A stretch of 64,000 bases of DNA from Roseobacter fucihabitans (GCF_014337925.2 NZ_CP143423.1:3006501-3070500); one strand, 5' to 3'. Positions 7,315-16,356 are shown, numbered from the stretch's first letter. The notes: a model not told the origin generated them from the letters alone. Program-made: numbers and translations.

Positions 7315-7929
7315 ATGTCAGACCAATATGTACCAGCGCTGCGCCAGCGGTTTCTTGAAGATATGCAGATCAAAGGACTGCAGCCCAAGACGCAAACGAT
7401 GTATCTGCGCGGGATGCGGGATTTTACGCGGTTTCTGGGGCACGCGCCGGATACGGCAACGCCGGAGGAACTGCGTGCGTTCCAACTCGATATGAAGGAG
7501 CGCGGGGTCGGTGCGCCAACGTTCAACAACCGACTAACGGTATTGAGTTTCTTTTTTGCGGCGACCTGTCCTCGGCCTGAGATGAAGCGGCATATGCGAT
7601 ATCAGCGGGCAGCCAAGAAGATCCCAGTGGTACTGAGCGCCGAAGAAGTCACCCGCATTATCGAAGCAGCACCTGGGCCTGGGCTGAGATACCGTGCCGC
7701 CTTCAGCGTGGCTTATGGTGGCGGGTTACGGGCAAGCGAAGTCACCCATCTCAAGGTCGGTGATATTGACAGCGACCGGATGCTGATCCGGATTGAGCAA
7801 GGCAAGGGGCGCAAAGACCGGCAGGTCATGTTGTCGCCCAGCCTGCTGGACCTGTTGCGCGACTATTACCGAGAAGCCCGCCCGCGCTTTCCTCCTTGTC
7901 GGATTTGTCGCCGCTGCAGCTCGCGCTGA
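7315..7929 (+). pseudogene. truncated XerC-like tyrosine recombinase of the type accompanying IS91-like elements
   Basis: The first about 190 residues read as a normal small tyrosine recombinase: a SAM-like N-terminal domain (LRQRFLEDMQIKGLQPKTQTMYL), then the start of the catalytic domain with GGGLRASEVTHLKVGDID (first catalytic Arg) and KGRKDRQVMLS (beta-hairpin Lys). The frame then ends in an unrelated short tail (FPPCRICRRCSSR). The H-x-x-R box, second His and Tyr nucleophile are all missing, so about 100 residues are lost. Recombinases of this type often precede IS91-family HUH transposases; none is present here, so this is a remnant. It is inactive as a recombinase. Confidence 0.8.
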
Positions 7930-8106
7930 CAGCAGCCACAAACCTTAGACAGAACGGGCTTTTGATGCGGCTACGCCGATGACGGCTCTTAAGAATAACA
8001 TATGGGTCATTCACACTTGAAATGCTGTGCCTCTCCTTGCACCATTAAACCAACGACCCAATACTAAAGGAACTGACGGCCTTCTTTTCAAAGGAAAGAG
8101 TTTTTT

Positions 8107-9156
8107 ATGAGACCAGTATTCGGATTTTCTTCTGTTATCTTGCTTTGCCTTCCTGTCGTCGCATTCGCACAGGACGCGAAACGTGAGTTCGAAATTAGCT
8201 TTTTCGCCGATAATTTTGCGGCGACTGTATTACCCAACGCTCCACGGATCAAAGCGGGAGACTTGCTTAGACTGCAGACCCTCGAACTTGAAGACAGTCT
8301 AGAGGCTTGCATGCCCGGTGAATGGACGAACCGTTATGACCGGAGTCCGCCTTCGTATTCCCTAAGCACCGGCATGAAATCACATTCAGGCACTATCGAA
8401 GCCCGGGTTGCTTCGAATTTTGGGCTAACTGTGAGCGGAACCGTGGCCGCCGATGTGCGCTCAGCCATCTCAGCTACCGGTTTCCAGATTGAAGCTGACT
8501 CGGTGCGCCTAGAACTGCGTAGGATAGTTAACATCATTAATATTGACGATCCGCTTTGCGGAGTGTTCGTCGACGCATTGGGTTCGGGCTACGTGCCCTC
8601 AGACCAAGTGCTGGTCGGAAATGCCTTTTTTGTTGATGGCGATATCCAATATGAATTCACCCTCTCGTTATCAGGCGAGGCTGAGGGTGAAATCACAGCT
8701 GACAGACTAGTTGCATTCTTGAATTCTGTGCCGTTCTTATCTCGAATTGCACCGTACTTCGACGCGAGTGCCGGGTTAACCGTAGGTGGTGCACAGGTAA
8801 CCTCGGACACGATCACAGCGGGGTATGGATCGACCGGCCAACGTGCTATCGCCTTTCGACCTTTCTCTGTTAACACGCAAGAGGCCAAGATTTTTTTCGA
8901 TAGTTTAATTGAGGCATCAGGCGGCATCAGCAGTCTTGCTGAGATTGCTGCGGACAAAGAGCGAGCAGTCGACTTTCTGCAAGAGTTCCCGCAATTCATC
9001 CTTGGAGGAGAAGGCTCATTCTTGAGATTTCTATATGCTGGCGAAGGTCTGGTGCCCTACCAGTCATTCGTTAACGAACAGGCTGACTTTGCAACGGACT
9101 TCGCTCAAACAGTCTCTTGGGTGCTCACAATCAATGCAGTAGCGGCACTTAACTGA
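8107..9156 (+). CDS. exported protein of unknown function
   Basis: A 349-residue protein with a clear Sec signal peptide (MRPVFGFSSVILLCLPVVAFA-Q, cleavage about residue 21). The mature part is beta-rich and acidic, with two pairs of alternating polar/hydrophobic strands and no Cys pair typical of redox proteins. An AAAGGAAAG ribosome binding site precedes the ATG. It does not match any family I know. It stands alone between a recombinase remnant and a helicase, with lower-GC codon usage than the core, so it is likely horizontally acquired. Periplasmic or surface location is inferred from the signal only. Confidence 0.75.
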   Translation: MRPVFGFSSVILLCLPVVAFAQDAKREFEISFFADNFAATVLPNAPRIKAGDLLRLQTLELEDSLEACMPGEWTNRYDRSPPSYSLSTGMKSHSGTIEARVASNFGLTVSGTVAADVRSAISATGFQIEADSVRLELRRIVNIINIDDPLCGVFVDALGSGYVPSDQVLVGNAFFVDGDIQYEFTLSLSGEAEGEITADRLVAFLNSVPFLSRIAPYFDASAGLTVGGAQVTSDTITAGYGSTGQRAIAFRPFSVNTQEAKIFFDSLIEASGGISSLAEIAADKERAVDFLQEFPQFILGGEGSFLRFLYAGEGLVPYQSFVNEQADFATDFAQTVSWVLTINAVAALN

Positions 9157-9376
9157 GCTCTCTGAGCGCGACACCGCTTCCGGTAACTATTTCGATCAAG
9201 TTAGCGCGAAGCGAAGGGTTCAAAATGCTCATCGTTGAAAACGCGTATGTCCGTAAGCAGACTCTAGGACATGACGCAGCATTCGTCACTTTGGGCTCGC
9301 AGTTCGAATTCGCTGCGATTTGCACGAATGGCGGCTAACTTCAAACGCTCGACCAACATCCGTCGTGTTGATTTAG

Positions 9377-12286
9377 TCAACTTTTTAGCTTCGCAATCTT
9401 TGCTTTTCCGTTGCAGCGTGGATAGCTGACGCATGAAAGAAACGGGCCGTATCGACCCCGCTTTTCAACTAACCAACCATCTTCGCAGCTGGGACAACTC
9501 GGATATTCGGCACCGCAAGAGCATTTACTCAAACCAGTCTTCGCGTTTCGAATGGGCAAGCCTGCTCCACAAGCAGCGCAAGCGTTCAACGAATGCCCAC
9601 AAAGGCTCGCGTGTTCACACCTATACCATGTGCGCCCACCTTTCGTCGGCACAGGGACCAGATGCCCGCCACATTCTCCACATGTGTGGTTGTATTCCTC
9701 TTGCTGCTGAGCGCCCACGGCCCCGTACTCAGGGTCATCCATCAACTCGGTGATAAAAGCTGATTGTTTTGATGCCGACCCCATCAGGGTCACGGACTTG
9801 CGGGCGCGGGTGAGAGCAACATACATGACACGGCGTTCTTCGGCGTTTTCAAATGGCTCTGCTTTAGGTGAGACAAGACTTAGGAGAGGGTCGTCAACAA
9901 TTTCAGACGGAAAGCCGGTACGCCCCCGGAACATGTTCAAGATCACCACATGATCGGCCTCAAGCCCCTTGGAGGCATGGATCGTGCGAAACGAAATATC
10001 CAAGTCAGGGAAGTCGCGACGCAACTGCGAGAGATTTGACGGGGCCAAATGCCGATATCGCCCAAGCAGTAAAACTGATGTTTGCTTCTCTTGCTTAGCG
10101 GTCTTTCGTAACGAGTGAAGCACCTGCGACAACTTGCTGTTCTCATCGGCCTTGATGGTTAAGATAACTTTCAATGCAGGCTTTTCAGAGGTCCCAGCGG
10201 GTATCACTGTTTTGTTCAACTGGGCTGGGTTTTGTAGCACAAACCTCTTTGCGGCGTGCGCAATCTGATCGATAGAGCGAAAAGTTCTGCCTAAGTCGAC
10301 TGTACAGTGAACCCCAGATTTCCCATCAAATTCTCCACCAAACTCGCCGCCAAAGTTCCGCATTAGATTGATGTCGGACCCTGCAAATCGGTAGATTGAT
10401 TGCCAGTCATCACCAACCGCAAATATTCGGGCATCGCTATGCTGCGCCTTTAACGCTTTGACCAATCGGCCCCGACTGCGGGATATGTCCTGAAACTCAT
10501 CTACCAAGATATGTTTGAAGGGGCTGTGATACTCGTTCGTCTCGGCATACTTGGTTGCCCGCAGGATCATATCTTCAAAATCGATCCGTCCATTTAGCAG
10601 TGTTTGGTATTCTGAATAGACAGGCTCAAAAATGGACAAAAAAGCTGAAGCCCGTTTGCCAAGTTTCAAGGTGCGCCCTTTGTTGGCGCATTCGCCAAGC
10701 TGATATCCTCCTCCCTTATAATGCTTCAAGAAAGTCCCAAGCAACTGAACAAAGCTATCGGCTTGGTTTAGCTCGACCACCCTGTCAAAGAGTGTTTCAA
10801 GTGATCGTGGATTAACAGTTTCAAACGGCGCTATTTTCTCTGCCAGCGCATCCAGTAAGCGACCATCTTCACGTTCGTAACCGAACGTTTCGATCAAAGT
10901 CGTTTCGTGTTCAGCGTGGACACCGCGCTTCCATTCCATGCCAGCGAGATATTCTTCGCGATCAACGAATGGCGCTGTCGTCAGGCGATAGGTTCCGTCT
11001 GCCGATTTTGAACGGCGAACCCCGAAGTGCTCAATGTATATCCCACTACTAATCAGGCGAAAATCAGGACAATAATCACGGTATCCGCCTTCGGAGACCT
11101 TGTGCTCGTAGTCGGGTTCGTACTCATATTCGATGCCATTCTCGTAAAGCCAATTGGCAATCATCAATTCTTCGAAGCTTTTGACCTGTTCGCCCTGAAG
11201 GGTGCGCAGATCAAGCTTTTCGATGTAGGTGTAGTAGCTGTGCTTCTTTTTGAAATCCCATTCGCTTTTCTCATCGAGACGCGTGTATGAAAACCAGCCA
11301 ACGATGGACTTCGATACCTCAGAAGCTGTCTTGACCAAGGCTTTTAAGATGTCTCGGATCAAAGCAAGATAAGCCTTGTCGTCGGTGGCATGGGCGGCCA
11401 GCGCTGGCTTGCTTCCCTCAACAGTTCCGATGATATCATAAGCCAGCGAATGAAAAGTTCTGGCCTCCAACGGCTCACCGCACTTTTCTTCAATCCGCTC
11501 ACTCATCTCTTTGGCGGCGGCACTGGCAAATGCTAAAAGCAGTACTTCTTCTGGTTTGCGCGCGCCCGACTTCAGTAAATAACCTGCTTTGGCGGTGATA
11601 ACGCTGGTTTTCCCTGAGCCAGCCCCTGCTAAGATCAGTGTTGCGTCTTCATCAGCAACGATTGATTTACGCTGCTCTGGCGTTAATGGGTTGCTTTCGA
11701 AAGTATCAAAGAAGTCGCTCCACTCAACAAGCTGACGTTCCTCAAAAGCTGCAATTGCTTGCTGCCTATCGTGTTGAGCGTTTTGAACAAACGTCTGAAT
11801 TTTTCCAATTTGATCCCGCTGAACATCCCCGAGCGCTTGCTGTGGAAGCTTTGATAGAAGGCTTTGGTCAAGGCCACGCGCACGTTCCACTATTGGTGAC
11901 ACGACGCACGCCGCAGGATAAGTTGCTGGGTCCGAAAGCTGTGCAATTTCCAAAAGCAATGTGTCAATGGCTGCGCGACTTCGCTCAAAATCTGCTTGGT
12001 TGATCGCTTCCCAGTCCAAACGAATTTTGTCCGAGAATACTAAAGCTTCTTTTTGCCGAACGCCTTTGAGCAATTGAACAGGTTGTTCGTCCAATTGGAG
12101 CCTCAGCGAAGCGCCCCAAAATCCACTCTCAACAATCGGACTTGCTGAAAGCTCTCTCAGCCCAGCAGTCACCGCATACCCAGCTTGGACGACGATCTCA
12201 TTTCCATCGTACCCTATGTATCTAGGGTATTTCCCGAAGGGGTTGAGAAGGAAACCAACCAACGGTTTTGGCTTTAAGCGCTTCAA
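9377..12286 (-). CDS. UvrD/HelD-type SF1 helicase with embedded nuclease-like domain and zinc ribbons
   Basis: The protein has 969 residues. Walker A is AGAGSGKT (220-227), Walker B is VDEFQD (595-600), and the C-terminal helicase motifs are FRTIHASKGLEADHV and YVALTRARK (822-830). Inserted between them, residues about 370-470 resemble a PD-(D/E)XK nuclease fold: FEELMIANWLYENGIEYEYE, CPDF (D408), IYIEHFG (E419). This arrangement is seen in HelD-like helicases. The C-terminus adds Cys clusters: CGECGG with CEHASLCG, CAACGAG with CSCGAEYPSCPSC, and a topoisomerase-type ribbon ending SCVSYPRCNGK. At 969 residues it is longer than E. coli HelD (684). It stands alone, next to a restriction-enzyme stub, so a defence or repair role is plausible. 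Confidence 0.85.
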   Translation of the reverse strand: MKRLKPKPLVGFLLNPFGKYPRYIGYDGNEIVVQAGYAVTAGLRELSASPIVESGFWGASLRLQLDEQPVQLLKGVRQKEALVFSDKIRLDWEAINQADFERSRAAIDTLLLEIAQLSDPATYPAACVVSPIVERARGLDQSLLSKLPQQALGDVQRDQIGKIQTFVQNAQHDRQQAIAAFEERQLVEWSDFFDTFESNPLTPEQRKSIVADEDATLILAGAGSGKTSVITAKAGYLLKSGARKPEEVLLLAFASAAAKEMSERIEEKCGEPLEARTFHSLAYDIIGTVEGSKPALAAHATDDKAYLALIRDILKALVKTASEVSKSIVGWFSYTRLDEKSEWDFKKKHSYYTYIEKLDLRTLQGEQVKSFEELMIANWLYENGIEYEYEPDYEHKVSEGGYRDYCPDFRLISSGIYIEHFGVRRSKSADGTYRLTTAPFVDREEYLAGMEWKRGVHAEHETTLIETFGYEREDGRLLDALAEKIAPFETVNPRSLETLFDRVVELNQADSFVQLLGTFLKHYKGGGYQLGECANKGRTLKLGKRASAFLSIFEPVYSEYQTLLNGRIDFEDMILRATKYAETNEYHSPFKHILVDEFQDISRSRGRLVKALKAQHSDARIFAVGDDWQSIYRFAGSDINLMRNFGGEFGGEFDGKSGVHCTVDLGRTFRSIDQIAHAAKRFVLQNPAQLNKTVIPAGTSEKPALKVILTIKADENSKLSQVLHSLRKTAKQEKQTSVLLLGRYRHLAPSNLSQLRRDFPDLDISFRTIHASKGLEADHVVILNMFRGRTGFPSEIVDDPLLSLVSPKAEPFENAEERRVMYVALTRARKSVTLMGSASKQSAFITELMDDPEYGAVGAQQQEEYNHTCGECGGHLVPVPTKGGRTWYRCEHASLCGHSLNACAACGAGLPIRNAKTGLSKCSCGAEYPSCPSCEDGWLVEKRGRYGPFLSCVSYPRCNGKAKIAKLKS

Positions 12287-12413
12287 AATTCTGGAACTTT
12301 CAAATCAATAGAAGAGAAGATCTATGGTTTGAGGGTATCGCGCATTACGATGACCTAAAAGTCTAAATCAAGCATCTGAGGGTAAGCTTGATCTGGTCAT
12401 ACGGACGGTAAGA

Positions 12414-12797
12414 ATGGCCGCTGGGTGCGTTACCTACCACACCACAAAGGTTTACAGCATCACCAAGAAGCCCAACGCCACTGCATCGGACGAGTTTTTT
12501 GTCGGCTTGCTTAATTCAAAGCTAATGTGGTGGTATTTGAAGCACACTGGGGACACGCTGCAGGGTGACGCAAGAACTATGAAAACCAACTATATCAACC
12601 CGTTTACTCTACCCGCAGCCGTGAGCAAAGAACACGATTTGGCAATCTCTGCACTCGTCACTGAGATAGTGAAAGATAAAGCCGGACCAGCGCGCACCGA
12701 GGAAATCCAGTGCCTCGAAGAGGCAATCAATGCCGCCGTCTACAAGCTCTACGACCTGAGCCAGGAAGAAATAAAGGTGATCGAGCAGGCAATCTGA
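12414..12797 (+). pseudogene. C-terminal remnant of a type IIG (Eco57I/TaqI-like) restriction-modification enzyme
   Basis: The 127 codons read like the end of a target-recognition domain: FFVGLLNSKLMWWYLKHTGD, then KTNYINPFTLP, and a final helix (ALVTEIVKD...ECLEEAINAAVYKLYDLSQEEIKVIE). This LLNSKL...YLK...K-NYI-PF-LP pattern followed by a dimer-like helix and a V-Y-x-LY-L ending is typical of fused methylase-nuclease enzymes of about 1000 residues. No methylase motif (NPPY) or nuclease motif is nearby. The in-frame region upstream is unrelated and reaches a stop at 12351. It is a deletion remnant pointing to a former defence locus. Confidence 0.75.
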
Positions 12798-13018
12798 AAC
12801 GATGCAGCACGCACCAATGTCCGCTAATCGGGCTGCGAGCGCAGCATCTGGGGATCGTGCTCAAAGTCCGTAATGGGCCGTCACTACGGTGTCTGTCGCC
12901 GCTTTGCAGCTTCTCGAAACCGGAAGTTCATCGATTGTGTTTATTCTGCCATAGTTCAGCTCGGTCGGCTGATGATGCTAGGCTTGTGTAGAGCGGATCA
13001 GATTATAAAAGAAGCAAC

Positions 13019-13462
13019 ATGAAGAATATCTTTTTCTCTACGGCATTGGCGCTTTTGGTTGCATCAGCAGCCCTGGCTCACAATGGCGTCAAGAACGCAG
13101 CCGTGATGACACGTATGAACGCAATGAGCGGCATCGGCGCTGAGATGAAAACGCTTGGAAAGATGGCCAAAGGTGCGGCCGCCTTTGATGCCAACACCGC
13201 CAAAACAGCCGCTGCTGTAATTGCTAAGCATGCCGCGAATACACCTGCATTGTTTGAAGCTCAAGAAGATGACCCCAAGTCAGAGGCAACAGCAATGATC
13301 TGGACCAACTTTGCGGATTTCACGGAAAAGGCTGCCGCAATGGAGACTGTCGCTCTGGGCCTGTCGAAGTCCATCAGCACGCCAGATGATCTTGGTGCGG
13401 CACTGAAAGCACTCGGTGACACCTGTAAAGCGTGCCATACAGGTTACAGGCAAAAGAGATAG
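13019..13462 (+). CDS. cytochrome c' / class II c-type cytochrome
   Basis: A 147-residue exported haem protein. A Sec signal peptide (MKNIFFSTALALLVASAALA) precedes a four-helix-bundle sequence, with the haem-binding CKACH at about residues 136-140 very near the C-terminus, as in cytochromes c' and c-556. An Arg/Met near the mature N-terminus (VMTRMNAM) is the usual axial-ligand region; this Met would favour a c-556-like six-coordinate haem. It is first in a cluster with a multicopper oxidase 9 bp downstream and a cytochrome c. A role in periplasmic electron transfer or NO binding is suggested. Confidence 0.85.
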   Translation: MKNIFFSTALALLVASAALAHNGVKNAAVMTRMNAMSGIGAEMKTLGKMAKGAAAFDANTAKTAAAVIAKHAANTPALFEAQEDDPKSEATAMIWTNFADFTEKAAAMETVALGLSKSISTPDDLGAALKALGDTCKACHTGYRQKR

Positions 13463-13471
13463 TTAACTGAG

Positions 13472-14773
13472 ATGACTTTGAACCGTCGCACATTTTTGAC
13501 CACTTCATTGGCGCTTTTGGGTGCGCCCAGAGTATCGCTTGCAGCGCCGTTTGTTCTGCGTGCGGAGCCAGTCACGGCGCAGATTTTGCCAGTTGGAGAT
13601 GGGGTGACCCAAATGCTTGGCTTTAACGGCAGCACGCCGGGACCGGAGCTGAGGTTTCGAGAAGGCGACACATTAGATATGCGCTTTGACAACGCTATTG
13701 GTGAAGGCTCTGCGGTGCATTGGCATGGCATTCGGATCGACAATGCGATGGACGGCGTGCCCTACCTGACCCAAACGATAGTCGAGGATGGAGAGTATTT
13801 CGACTACCGGTTCACACTGCCAGACGCGGGAACATATTGGTATCATTCCCACAACCGATCGTGGGAGCAAGTGGCGCGCGGCCTCTATGGCCCCTTAATT
13901 GTGGAAGAGAAGACCCCGCCAAAGGTGGATCACGATATAACCGTCATGATCGACGATTGGCGGATCGAACGAACAGGCGACACAATTGAGGATTTCGGCA
14001 ACCGTCACGACTTTTCCCATGCCGGGCGTTTGGGCACCTTCGCCAAAGTTATCCCTTCAATGTTCGAGGTGCGTCGTGGCGACCGTGTGCGCCTGCGCCT
14101 GATCAATGTCGCAACAGCGCGTGTCTTCCCGCTGGAAATCGCGGGACTTAAAGGCAAAGTCGTTGCCCTCGACGGGATGCCTCTTGACACACCGCAAGAC
14201 ATCGGGCCGCTGATGATCGCCCCGGCACAACGCATGGATATTATCGCTGATGTGTCCGAAACGGTGAAATTCATTTTTCCAACGCGGCAAGACCCCTATG
14301 AAATGGGCGAAATTATCGTGCGTGGAGAGAACCCAAGCCCTTCTTCAACCAACATCGAAGCTCTGCTGCGCCCATACGCTCCGCAGCCAGCGACTACCCC
14401 AGATCACGACTTGACCATGGCGCTGCAAGGCGGCGCGATGGGCGGTGCGCATGGCGGCGATGACATTTGGAGCCTGAACGGGGTGTCTGGTTTGTCTGAT
14501 GATCCTTGGCAGACATTCAAACGAGGTGAGACAGCACGCATCAAACTGGTTAATGAAACGTCCTTCCCGCATGGCATTCATCTGCACGGGCATCACTTCT
14601 ACGAATTAGAGCCGGACGGCACTCTTGGCCCGATGCGGGACACGACGCTTCTCCAACGGCAAGAAACCCGCGACATCGTCTGTGTCTTCGACAACCCCGG
14701 CAAGTGGTTGCTGCATTGTCATATGCTGGGCCATCAAGCCAGCGGGATGAAAACATGGGTGCAGGTTACATGA
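13472..14773 (+). CDS. Tat-exported multicopper oxidase
   Basis: A 433-residue, three-cupredoxin-domain oxidase. The N-terminus has a twin-arginine signal (LNRRTFLTTSLALLG). All four copper motifs are present: HWHG (83-86), HSH (125-127), HLHGHH near residue 370, and HCHMLGHQASGM (415-426), giving T1 ligands C416, H421 and Met426. Met as axial ligand suggests a moderate-potential CueO/McoC or bilirubin-oxidase-like enzyme. It is preceded by cytochrome c' and overlaps the next cytochrome c gene by 4 bp (ATGA). The cytochromes suggest electrons may come from a c-type cytochrome, possibly coupled to copper, nitrite or another periplasmic substrate. The substrate is unknown. Confidence 0.9.
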   Translation: MTLNRRTFLTTSLALLGAPRVSLAAPFVLRAEPVTAQILPVGDGVTQMLGFNGSTPGPELRFREGDTLDMRFDNAIGEGSAVHWHGIRIDNAMDGVPYLTQTIVEDGEYFDYRFTLPDAGTYWYHSHNRSWEQVARGLYGPLIVEEKTPPKVDHDITVMIDDWRIERTGDTIEDFGNRHDFSHAGRLGTFAKVIPSMFEVRRGDRVRLRLINVATARVFPLEIAGLKGKVVALDGMPLDTPQDIGPLMIAPAQRMDIIADVSETVKFIFPTRQDPYEMGEIIVRGENPSPSSTNIEALLRPYAPQPATTPDHDLTMALQGGAMGGAHGGDDIWSLNGVSGLSDDPWQTFKRGETARIKLVNETSFPHGIHLHGHHFYELEPDGTLGPMRDTTLLQRQETRDIVCVFDNPGKWLLHCHMLGHQASGMKTWVQVT

Positions 14774-15194
14774 GGTGGCTCTGGTTTGCTGGATTGCTTT
14801 TGGCCTGTCCTGCTGTCGCGGATCATGAATTGGACGGTCGTGACATCAAGGTTGGTCAGACGCTTTATGTCGAGCATTGTGCATCTTGCCACGGCGTAAA
14901 CTGGAAGGCGAACCAGACTGGCAGACACCCAACGCAGATGGTGTTCTGCCCGCACCACCCCATGACAAAACGGGCCATACGTGGCACCACGACAATGCGC
15001 TGCTGTTTGAATACACCAAGCTCGGTGGCAAAGGCGCGCTGTCGGCGCGGGGCGTCAACGACTTCAATAGCGGGATGCCTGCGTTCGAAGATGCACTATC
15101 CGACGCAGATATCTGGAACGTTCTCGCGTACATCCGATCAACTTGGCCGGAACGTGAACAACAGATTCAGGCCAGCCGTAATCCGGCGCACTAA
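14770..15194 (+). pseudogene. mono-haem cytochrome c with a one-base frameshift
   Basis: The ATG at 14770 overlaps the oxidase stop and gives a Sec signal (MRWLWFAGLLLACPAVA) and the haem motif CASCH. At about 14901 the frame breaks. Adding one C there (AAC-CTG-GAA) restores a continuous class I cytochrome: LEGEPDWQTPNADGVLPAPPHD, then GHTWHHDNALLFEYTKLGGKGAL and GMPAFEDALSDADIWNVLAYI, ending at 15194. The Met ligand (SGMPAF) and C-terminal helix are intact. As it stands the gene would give only the haem site and a nonsense tail. It is either a recent null mutation or a sequencing indel; the partner of the oxidase would be lost if real. Confidence 0.8.
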
Positions 15195-15206
15195 TCCAAA
15201 GATCGG

Positions 15207-15770
15207 TCATGCTAATTCGTATTGACCGCGCCCGGTACGTCGCATGCGCCCTTCATTACAAAGCGCTGTCAAAGCGCGATAGCAGGCTTCGTGCGATAGA
15301 TTTATGCGGCTGGCCAGCTCCATCGCGCTCGCTTCGAGATAACCAGCCTGAACGGCAACCATGATCCGTTCTTTCGCTGACCGAATGGACAGCATTTCAA
15401 TATGCGCGCGATAATGCTGCACTTGGAGGGCCAAGTGTCTGGTAAAAGCCAGGGAGAAGTCAGCGTCAGCCTCCATCAGCTTCACGACCGCAACCTTGTC
15501 CAGCTTTTCGACACTGCCCGCCGCAGTACAGATCGCATCACAATGGTAGGTTTCTGAGAAGATTGAAGCTTCGGCGAAAGAGCCACCCGCCGCCGCGTGA
15601 TGCAGTGTCAAGACTTCCCCATTTTCACCATGTCTGCGCAGCGTAACGCGACCTGAAATGATACGAAACAGTCCAGACGTCGGTTGTCCTTGGCGAAACA
15701 GCACATCCTCATGCCGCATGTCGATCTTATGACATGCCAGCGTCGGCAGTCTGGAGAAAACATCATTCAT
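15207..15770 (-). CDS. Crp/Fnr-family transcription regulator
   Basis: A 187-residue protein: an N-terminal cyclic-nucleotide-binding-like beta-roll (residues about 20-110, LFRIISGRVTLRR...GEVLTLHHAAAGGSFAEASIF), a dimer helix, and a C-terminal HTH (MELASRINLSHEACYRALTALCNEG). It lacks the FNR N-terminal Cys cluster, so it is not an Fe-S sensor; a haem or other ligand is possible. Convergent with the cytochrome c gene (12 bp apart) and divergent from the exported protein at 15836. A perfect TGAT-N4-ATCA palindrome overlaps its own start codon, so autoregulation is likely. Confidence 0.88.
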   Translation of the reverse strand: MNDVFSRLPTLACHKIDMRHEDVLFRQGQPTSGLFRIISGRVTLRRHGENGEVLTLHHAAAGGSFAEASIFSETYHCDAICTAAGSVEKLDKVAVVKLMEADADFSLAFTRHLALQVQHYRAHIEMLSIRSAKERIMVAVQAGYLEASAMELASRINLSHEACYRALTALCNEGRMRRTGRGQYELA

Positions 15771-15787
15771 ATGATTTCGATCATATG
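15768..15787. promoter_or_regulatory. Fnr/Dnr-type binding palindrome
   Basis: CATATGAT-TTCG-ATCATATG is a perfect 8+4+8 palindrome whose core TGAT-N4-ATCA matches the Fnr/Dnr/NnrR half-site pattern. It includes the first codon of the Crp/Fnr gene (15770-15768) and lies 48 bp before the divergent ATG at 15836. It would suit autorepression of the regulator plus activation of the divergent gene. Confidence 0.7.
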
Positions 15788-15835
15788 CCGGACGCGCAGT
15801 CGTTCATAGTCTCAAGCTGAACCGAGGAGACACAA

Positions 15836-16356
15836 ATGAAACAGATCATTACCACAGCAACTGCCATTCTAATTGCAACAAGTGCATTGTCGCAACATGC
15901 ATACAGAACAAACAATATTGCCAAACTGGCCAATCTCAGTTTGCGGCGATTGCTGAAATCGTGACTTTGTTGCGTGCTGATGAGAATACAGATTGGGCTT
16001 CAGTCAACATCACAGCTCTGAGAGACCACCTTGTCGACATGGATAACGTGACATCGAGATCATCTGTTGAAACGAGTACTGACGCATTGACCGTGACCTT
16101 CACTGTCACTGGAGAGCCGATGGTTGCGCAATCCATTCAACGCATGGTGAGGGCACATGCATCAATGCTGCAAGCCGGTGCAGGTTGGACGGCCAACGCA
16201 CAAAACCACAGCGATGGTACAAAAATGGTCGTTGCGGCAAACTCAATAGATGAGTTTCAAGAAATCTTGGGGTTGGGTTTTTATGGGACAATGACGGTCG
16301 GGGCACACCATCAACAGCATCACCTAATGATCGCAAAGGGAAGGTCGCCACATTGA
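15836..16356 (+). pseudogene. small exported protein of unknown function, frameshifted
   Basis: The ATG at 15836, with GAGGAG upstream, opens a signal peptide (MKQIITTATAILIATSALS). That frame stops at about 15964. The neighbouring frame continues as a coherent protein (GQSQFAAIAEIVTLLRAD...DWASVNITALRDHLVDMDNV) to 16356, ending in a His-rich segment (VGAHHQQHHLMIAKG). Adding one A to the AAA run near 15920 joins them into about 173 residues. The closing His cluster could bind metal. The gene is under the Fnr-type palindrome and probably belongs to the oxidase/cytochrome cluster. I recall similar unnamed alphaproteobacterial proteins but no function. Confidence 0.65.
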
